A model generated the notes under the pieces. That model was not told where the DNA came from. It saw only the letters and a list, made by a program, of their open reading frames with translations, and searched no databases. From NCBI GenBank assembly GCA_036186865.1, contig AP025042.1, positions 30,113,910 through 30,177,909 of the forward strand: a stretch of 64,000 bases of DNA. The letters run 5' to 3'. Origin of the DNA: Eustoma russellianum (taxonomy: Eukaryota; Streptophyta; Magnoliopsida; Gentianales; Gentianaceae). This document shows positions 57,503 to 64,000 of this stretch, piece after piece (position 1 is the stretch's first letter; each line of letters opens with the position of its first letter). Position numbers and translations under genes: made by a program.

Positions 57503-58252
57503 AAATCTAGGAGTTAGAGATTTTATAGTTGCTTTCATCTTTTTGAAGATAAAGATTTTCGTTGAAAATGAAATAACTAAGACTAGTTATTGTTGTGATT
57601 TTATGTTGGTACATATGTGTGCTTGCAACTTTCTTGTCTTATGCATTTGATACTTTTGTTTCAATGCTAAGGAGTTTTTATGGTAAGAATTGCATTTAGT
57701 GTAGTATGTAAATAGATACATGAGTTTAGTGCTTATATTCTTAAACATAGATGCCAAATAATAAAAATTATTTGGCTAAAGATGAACACTAAACTAAATG
57801 CAAGATTGACGATGAAATACAACTTTTTTGAAACTATGATATGATTGAAAGATCGAAAGGTTATTTCTTATGAATCTTTGATCATAAGAAAATTGATGGA
57901 GTTTACTCCAAAGTAACATAGAGAGTTAAGTTTATGTTCATTGTCGAATGCCTTTTGAGATTAATAATATCATAGTTTGTTTATTACCTGATGACTAATT
58001 AAAGTTGTATGGTCAATGGTATTCAAGTAGTAAATGAATATTGAATTGGTTCAAAAAATGAGGTTTTAAGGTTAATGTAGACATGAGATTATGGAGAAAC
58101 GTAAGGTTTAGTCATTCATGCTTATATGAAAGTAAAGTTATTTCTAACATGTGAAATTAAGCATATGAATAGCTAGTATATGTTGTATATTTTCTAAAAA
58201 TTAATTTTAATTTTCTTGTTGGTAAAACTAACTCCATGACAAAGATTTTCAT
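57503..58252 (+). mobile_element. LARD relative, right part (interrupted by a gypsy element)
   Basis: Colinear with the reverse complement of about 12580-13090: for example GTTGAAAATGAAATAACTAA against GTTGAAAATGGGTTGACTGA, and ATTGATGGAGTTTACTCCAA against ATTATTGGAGTTTACTCCAA. It begins with the Sirevirus target duplication and stops where the next LTR starts at 58253. Confidence 0.75.
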
Positions 58253-58266
58253 TGTTATACCCGATG

Positions 58267-58328
58267 TTATATATATATATATACATATACACACACACAC
58301 ACACATATATATATATACATATTTATAC

Positions 58329-58359
<31 letters not shown>
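58267..58359. repeat. (TA)n/(CA)n microsatellite
   Basis: Alternating TA and CA runs immediately after the LTR start. The minus-strand frame through it is an artefact. Confidence 0.9.
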
Positions 58360-59209
58360 AGGATATAAAACAATGTATTAAGTTTCTAAAATAGAAGGGG
58401 ATATAGATAAACAATGCAAATTAGAATAGGATATCTATAGGAAACATAAACCCTAACCAACTAAAAAACCACCTATTTATCTAATTATATATACACACGA
58501 TACCCCTTCTCTTTCCCACATTTACCGCCCCCTATTGAACAAAAGAAAAGCCTTATTCCCCCCAAAACCATTTGCCCCCCTCCCCCCTCCAAAGAAAAAT
58601 AATATTCAACAACCTCCACAGCTTAGGTCAGCCGAGGTGTAGAAATGATGAAGAAGAACCTTGCGTAGGAAATTCATCTGAAAAAGTAGGTTATCTTCTC
58701 CTCTTCTCGGAATGCCTGCACTTCGTGTGTTGGATCATACTTGCCTAGAATTTATTGTGTGTTATTTGTGTATGGTTTCTTATGTATGTTTTTATATGAT
58801 GTTCGTGTGTCCAGGTAGATGTGTGTGTCATGGTTATGAATTGTATGACTGTATGAAAAGAAAATAAAGAATGGATTTTTATGTGAATTGATGGAAAATT
58901 GCATGAATATCCTTAAAGAAGATCATGTAGCCCGAAAATTAGGTTAGAATTGGGCTGAAAATTGAAAACGAAGTCTGACAGTGGTAAGTGTAATGCGGTG
59001 GTGGGTGGCGCGTGAAGGCCACGCGCGACGCTATGCATGTGTGCAGTGTACTGTGCACGTGTCCAGTGTGTATGTGGGTCAATGTTGGTGTGTATGTGCG
59101 TCAAGCAACGGTTAGGGGTCTAGGCGAGGCCAGAAAGAAGGAAGAAAAGGGAAAGGAGTTGAGCTACGAGCTAGGTTTTGGACCAGGCCGCAGGTGGAAA
59201 AAGGAAAAA

Positions 59210-59400
59210 AAGAAAAGAGAATAAAAAGAAAAGAAAAAAGAAAATTAAAATAATATAATATAAATAATATGTAATTAATAAATAATATTAATAAGTCAAT
59301 AATGAAAAAATAAATCAAAATAATAATAATAATAATAAATAAAAAATAATAAAAATAAAAAAGAAAAGTGTATGTAAATTTAGGAAAGATAAAATAAAGT
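59210..59400. repeat. A-rich low-complexity tract
   Basis: Runs of AAAAG, AATAAT and (AAT)n. The long Phe/Ile/Leu-rich frame on the minus strand (59112-59570) is only the reverse of this tract. Confidence 0.8.
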
Positions 59401-60463
59401 GTAGAAACTGTAAAATACGGTAGAAAGATAAAATAAGGTAGAAGATAAAATACAGTAATGAACCCCACGCAATATATAAGGTAACTACACAATATAGATA
59501 ATACGCAATATAAAACGAAAAATGCAACATAGGAGAAAGAAAAGAAGGATGTGAAAGTTGTAGCATTCATGACACGAGCATTGCATTTGATCTATGAGTC
59601 GTGTGGTCCTACGAGACGTGTGGCCTGACGAGCCGTGTGATGGGTGTATGGTGAGTACGAGTCACCTGCATTCGATAGGACTCGAGACATACATAGCATC
59701 TCATGGATAGAAAGAGCATGATGTGTGATATGATATTTTTGCGTGTGACACGGTGATGAGAAGAAGCATGCATCATAAAGTTACGGATTGCATTTGAATA
59801 TGTTTATTTGTGTATTTATCTTATACTTCAGTTGTTTTGTGTAGCGCCCTGCTCCCGAGCGCTAGTATCGGGAACAATGCTCACGTCATATCTCGCTAAG
59901 GAGAATACAAGGCGTCGAATCAATCTCTTACATGTCATAAATGACGTAGAAATTTTTCTCGTGGAAACGTAAATTATAACTTAAATTAAACTCAAATAAT
60001 CGTCATTACATTACTGAATAAAAATTCTGAAAATAAAAGTAATAAAGAAGTCCGTGACAAATCCCCCAAAAGACAACAACAAAAAATCAGCTACAGAGTC
60101 CCCCACGTATCCTAACTGCAGGTATCAATCAGCCCACTCAGGTACATCCATCCCGTCCTCAACAAAGATGTGCTCATAGTCCTCATCCGGCTCACCTGGG
60201 AAGTAGGGGTGAGTGACAAGAATCACCCAGTAGATGCTCGCCTCAAACCAATACAAAACGTGCATACCGAAATGATATAGCCACATAGCACATAGATATG
60301 GTATAACATGTATAAGATAAACTAAATGCGTTAAGTAAAGCACTCCACATAAAAATGCGCAACTACTTGATGAATGCTCCATCCACGTGTCACACGCAAC
60401 AAAAATCATGTCACACAATATGCCCTTAGACCTATACGCAATGCATGATCCCGGGATTGACTG

Positions 60464-60720
60464 GATGCCTGTAGCCCGTACAATACAATCCACCCTGACG
60501 GATGCCTATGGCCCGTACACCACGACCCACCCTGACCGATGCCCATGGACCGTACACCACGATCCACCATAACCGATGCCCATGGCCCGTCACCATGATC
60601 CACCGTAACCGAGTACCCATGGTCGGTACACCATGATCCACCGTAACCGAGTATCCATGGTCCGTACACCATGATCCACTCCACTCGAGCGTCTGAGACC
60701 CGTACATCTCAACCCACTCC
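60464..60720. repeat. 37-bp minisatellite in the gypsy solo LTR
   Basis: Seven units near 60464, 60501, 60538, 60575, 60611, 60650 and 60687 with consensus GATGCCCATGGYCCGTACAC then CACGATCCACCNTAACC. Proline/Gly/Trp/Tyr-rich frames on either strand here are repeat artefacts. Confidence 0.85.
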
Positions 60721-61836
60721 AAATGCAAATGCACGTGCCATGAATGCAATAACAAAGTCGCCAGGGGCCCGTACGCCCATCCTCACCGTCTCCGGCACTC
60801 AAAATTTGGCTTAGTAAATTTTCTGAATATTGGAAAGTTGTTATTTATCATTACCCTTATTTTTCCTTAGCTTGTATTAATTTTCTAGAAATTTCTACTA
60901 ATTTTCCCTATTTTTCTCTTATTTAATTCTATTTATTACTTATTATTTTTAATTACTTAAATTTACCAAAATTAAGAAATTAAGTAGAAATAATTTAATT
61001 TTAACCTTTTATATTTTTTGGAATTTATTTAGAATTTTCTAATAATTAAATATATTTTTTTTGGAATTTTAAACTAATTTTAATTAATTATTTATTCATT
61101 TCAAAAATTAAATTTCAGATTTTTTTAATTTGTGGTTGGGCCGGCCTGCTGCCCTGGTCCGGTCCGCTGGCCATCCGGTCAGGTCCGGCAGCCTGGCCAG
61201 TCCAATGTTGTTTTTTCTTTAATTAAATTCTATTTCCTTCTAAAGTCGATAAAATCTTCGTTTGAACTCCGATTGACATCAAACTAGCTGCATTAGACTC
61301 ATTATAACGAGACGCATCTTTTGAAAGTGGACACATCAACACGTGTCCGGACGCGCCGTCAGGGGCCGCACGTAGGCCTCACGTGCCACCCCCTGAAACG
61401 CGCACCTCAGGCCTATTTTGTCTACTTCCAATCCAATCCCAACCTATTCCGGGCTAGATGAACCTATTCTAAGGCCAAAACGCAATTTTAAAGAATCCTA
61501 AGTATGGAAATATTCAACCTTTTGATTTCATTCAAGGGTGTTTCCAATCCGAATCACAATTACCATCAATTTCAATACACACGTACATACACATACAACC
61601 ATAAACAACACATCTCATGCTTTCCCATATAAAACAAAGCAAAATTCACATCTTAAACAAATAAAAACAACGAATCACATTAATATACCATCAAAGCATG
61701 CATGAATCATACCCGTTTGAGGGAGGAAGATGCACCTACCTTAAATTTGTGAATTAAAATGATAACCAAGAAGACGTTGGTGGTGTATGGCTAGCCCTTC
61801 TTTTCCTTCCTTCTTCTTGATCCAAAAATTGAGAGA

Positions 61837-61880
<44 letters not shown>
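61837..61880. repeat. (ATT)n microsatellite
   Basis: About fourteen uninterrupted ATT units within the solo LTR. Confidence 0.95.
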
Positions 61881-61881
<1 letters not shown>

Positions 61882-62648
61882 TTTCTTCTGGGGAGGGGAA
61901 GGAAACAGCTAGGGGATTTGAGAGAGGGGGAGAGGGTTTGTACGCTTAATAGAGAGAGGTAGAGGAAGATTAGGTTTAGGATTTTGATTGATTTCGATTT
62001 TGATTTATTTCCTTTTCTTTTTATCGTTATCTGTTACCCCCCATTTTTTTTCTTTTTTTTTCTTTTTTTTAAAAAAACGTTGGTTGTAACATTTTGAGTT
62101 ATAGGAAACCTTACATTACAAAAACCGGGTCGGGTATGTATTGTTTTCTGGATTTATTTATTTACGTGTTATGTGCTATAAACTGAGTAGGTTTTATCCC
62201 AACCTCGTGAGTATAATTCCTTTTTGGGAGATACGGGTAACTTACGAGTGATTCCATATCACTCACCCCCTACCATCCCTTTCACAGGTGAGACTGAATA
62301 CGAGTATATTTTCGTTAAGGATGAGTCAGATTGCGTCGCTGGGGAGAGCGAAGGTTGTGCGAGAGATTTACTTAGGGACTTTGATGGATTTCCACATTTA
62401 TTTTGTTTATGTCAGACTTTAAGACTTTTGCTTTGACGTGTTGGGCCTCGTCAGCCCAAATATTCATTTATTTTTGTATCGGATTATTCAGAAAATGAAA
62501 TTGAATATTTAACTATCGTTTCCGCAGAAAAAATTTCTACATCATCACTAACGTGTTAGAAGTTTGATTGACGCCTTTTAGTTCTCGTAGTAGACTACAG
62601 CGGGTGCATCGTTTCTAAAATTACGGCTCGAGTGCGGGGCTCTACAGG

Positions 62649-62659
62649 TGGTATCAGAG
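62649..62659 (+). promoter_or_regulatory. Primer binding site of the right-edge gypsy element
   Basis: TGGTATCAGAG follows two bases after the LTR end CTCTACA. It fixes the 5' LTR end and plus orientation. Confidence 0.85.
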
Positions 62660-62958
62660 TTGAGGCTCCACCTCGGAAACGTATGATTAACTAGCTCACT
62701 TAGACATAAGCTATGATTTTTTTCTTAAAATGATGATTTTACCCCTAATGAACAAAGTAGACGTAAGAGATGATCTTAGACCTAGGTTATGATCAGGTCA
62801 ATAGAATCTGAGAGCCGTTAGTTTTTTTCTCTATTTATATACCGTTTTACCCTTAAACTTTTGCATGCACCCCATAGGTGGTTAGAAATTCCCAAAACAC
62901 CCCCAACTTAGCTTGAATGTAAATGAAAAATACTATCAATTGTTTTGAACTTTAGAAC

Positions 62959-64000
62959 ATGCCTTCAATACGTGAACAAGCTGGTAATGGAGCAAAGGAT
63001 AGTGATAACCACCTGAATAAGGGGGCTATCCCCCAAGCACTTGCAGATGCCATGGTCACCATGACCAACATATTAGCACAGCAGCAGTAGCTGTATCAGC
63101 AGGAACCGCCTCCACCACACACCGCAGTCGAATCTGAGACTCTTCTATAAGGAGCTGCAGAGTTTGCGGGCTCATATATTCAGAAGGACCCCTAATCCAG
63201 AGGAGGCAGAGATTTGGTTAAAGGAGATGTCGAGCCATCTCCGGTTGTTGCAGGTGCGTGATAACCTGTTGTTGTTCCACTTCTGGCTGGAGATGAGGAG
63301 GAGTGGTGACGTAATGTGGAGGTACAACTGACACCGTCGATCACTTGGACTCAGTTTCAAGATGAATTCAATAAATATTACGTGCCTGACAATGTGATCT
63401 TACAGAAGATGGCGGAATTCTAGGTTTGGACCCAGGGCAACATGACTGTGGCCGAGTATATTGATAGGTTCCACGAGCTAGGCAAGTATGTACCTTCCAC
63501 CATGACAGATGAGAAGCTCAAGATGCTGAAATTTAAGTCGGTGCTAAAGTCATACATTCAATTAGGGATAGTAAGTGCTAGGGCTAAAACTTTAGATGGG
63601 CTGTTAGAGGCGTGTAAAGAGGTGGAGGGCAATTTCAAGAGAGTCGCTGCGGAGGAGAGAGGCAAGAGGTCCCGTGAGGAGACTGGTGCTGGGAGGTCAG
63701 GATGATGGGTGAAAGTACCCAGACATCAGTTCGGAGGACAACAGTTTAGACCACCCCAGCCGTAGATGATACAGAGGAGAGTTATGCAGCCACCGAGGAG
63801 CACTGGACCGTCTCTATTTGTACATATTGTGGACGCACGCATCCCGACAAATGCATGAAGAAGAAGAATGTGTGCTTCAAGCACATAAAGTCAAGGCAAG
63901 GTGTAAGTGAGTGTCTTGAGCAGAGGCCAGCACCACCGACATAGTAGCCTCAGGGGGGCCAGCAGAAGGGGAGGCCGATGACCAACGCCAGGGTCTACGT
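62959..64000 (+). pseudogene. gag of the right-edge gypsy element (broken, 3' end outside window)
   Basis: The ATG at 62959 opens MPSIREQAGNGAKDSDNHLN, then a short helix (LADAMVTMTNILAQQQ), and meets TAG at 63088-63090 in a run of CAG codons, so a CAG to TAG change is likely. Frames then shift: LRAHIFRRTPNPEEAEIWLKEM in one, WTQFQDEFNKYYVPDNV and MTVAEYIDRFHELGKYVPST in others. These are the Retrotrans_gag (PF03732-type) core. A zinc knuckle CTYCGRTHPDKC lies at about 63815-63850. Several stops make it non-functional. Confidence 0.75.

Larger units (their letters stand above)
59840..62043 (-). mobile_element. Inverted gypsy solo LTR inside the LTR of the right-edge gypsy element
   Basis: At the left it begins TGTAGCGCCCTGCTCCCG, the reverse of a gypsy LTR end (...GGGCGCTACA), with no PBS beyond it. 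It parallels the left gypsy LTR: conserved block at 60127-60215, minisatellite at 60464-60720, then a long U3. The right end is uncertain; I place it at CCCCCCA before a poly-T run (62041-62043). The flanks TTTTG (59835-59839) and TTTTT (62044-62048) may be an eroded target duplication. Confidence 0.55.
58253..62646 (+). repeat. 5' LTR of the right-edge gypsy element, interrupted
   Basis: The left part is 58253-59839 and the right part about 62044-62646, together about 2.2 kb, similar in size to the other gypsy LTRs. That these two parts are one LTR is shown by comparison with the reverse complement of the solo LTR inside it: CGTGTGACACGGTGATG (59743) and CACTCACCCCCTACC (62260) occur in the same order there. 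Confidence 0.65.
58253..64000 (+). mobile_element. Ty3/gypsy element, 5' part (continues beyond window)
   Basis: 5' LTR 58253-62646 (split by an inverted solo LTR), starting TGTTATACCC and ending GGGGCTCTACA, with the PBS TGGTATCAGAG at 62649-62659. Its gag starts at 62959 and runs to the window edge. The termini, PBS and gag N-terminus match the style of the gypsy derivative at 5696-11538, so the two are related lineages. Only the 5' LTR is in view, so target duplication and 3' end cannot be checked. Confidence 0.75.

Noticed and set aside
58913..59224. Short genes on both strands near CACGCGCGACGC
   Set aside because: They lie inside the LTR of the right-edge gypsy element and overlap each other; no similarity recognised.
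59112..59570. Minus-strand hydrophobic protein of 152 codons (membrane-protein-like)
   Set aside because: Translation of the reverse of an A-rich tract in an LTR; the Phe/Leu/Ile/Tyr bias is compositional.
60406..60755. Trp/Gly/Tyr-rich minus frames
   Set aside because: Caused by the 37-bp minisatellite, visible in several frames.

Overview
This is eudicot plant nuclear DNA dominated by transposable elements (TEs). The evidence is several plant LTR-retrotransposon lineages (Ty1/copia, a Sirevirus-type copia, Ty3/gypsy and a large non-coding LARD-type family), plant SINEs and MITEs, and very little host coding sequence. The species cannot be identified from the sequence alone. Only two host-gene candidates are supported: the 3' end of a basic Ser/Arg-rich protein gene at the left edge (1-647) and a small single-exon gene at 39519-39767.

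Layout. 1-4362: gene end, two copies of a G-box-containing MITE and a possible decayed copia fragment. 4368-15202: a LARD-type element on the minus strand (LTRs 4368-5351 and 14172-15202, 5-bp target duplication GTAAT) with a gypsy derivative inserted in it (LTRs 5696-8147 and 9119-11538, duplication CTTAT, most of the coding region lost). 15208-16955: spacer with a SINE remnant. 16956-30954: copia A (plus strand), split by the younger copia B (18669-26887, duplication CCTAT). 31000-43970: the least TE-dense part, holding two SINE families with long target duplications, a hAT MITE with an 8-bp duplication, a foldback MITE, two more G-box MITEs, LTR-like fragments and the small gene. 43970-58252: a second LARD relative (plus strand), split by a 13-kb Sirevirus (44361-57502, minus strand, duplication AAATC), whose right LTR is itself split by a 3072-bp solo LTR (53208-56279, duplication ATAAG). 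58253 to the end: the 5' part of another gypsy element (plus strand), whose LTR is split by an inverted solo LTR (59840 to about 62043); its gag runs off the right edge.

The copia, Sirevirus and gypsy coding regions all carry stops or frameshifts, so none looks autonomous now, although domain order (gag, protease, integrase, RT, RNase H) is clear in all three copia-type elements. The Sirevirus has an extra reading frame between pol and the 3' LTR, the position of the env-like gene of that lineage, made of a globular part followed by a coiled coil.

The most unusual signal is a perfect palindrome built on (TCGA)3, in the form CATCGATCGATCGATG, arrayed in the LTRs of two unrelated retrotransposons (gypsy and Sirevirus) and again between pol and the extra frame of the Sirevirus, each time mixed with the half-site AGAGATCGATGT or close variants. 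Other points of interest are a conserved peptide-like or splice-like block shared by four gypsy LTRs, a duplicated flank that shows recombination around the gypsy derivative, and tandem minisatellites at similar places in different LTRs.
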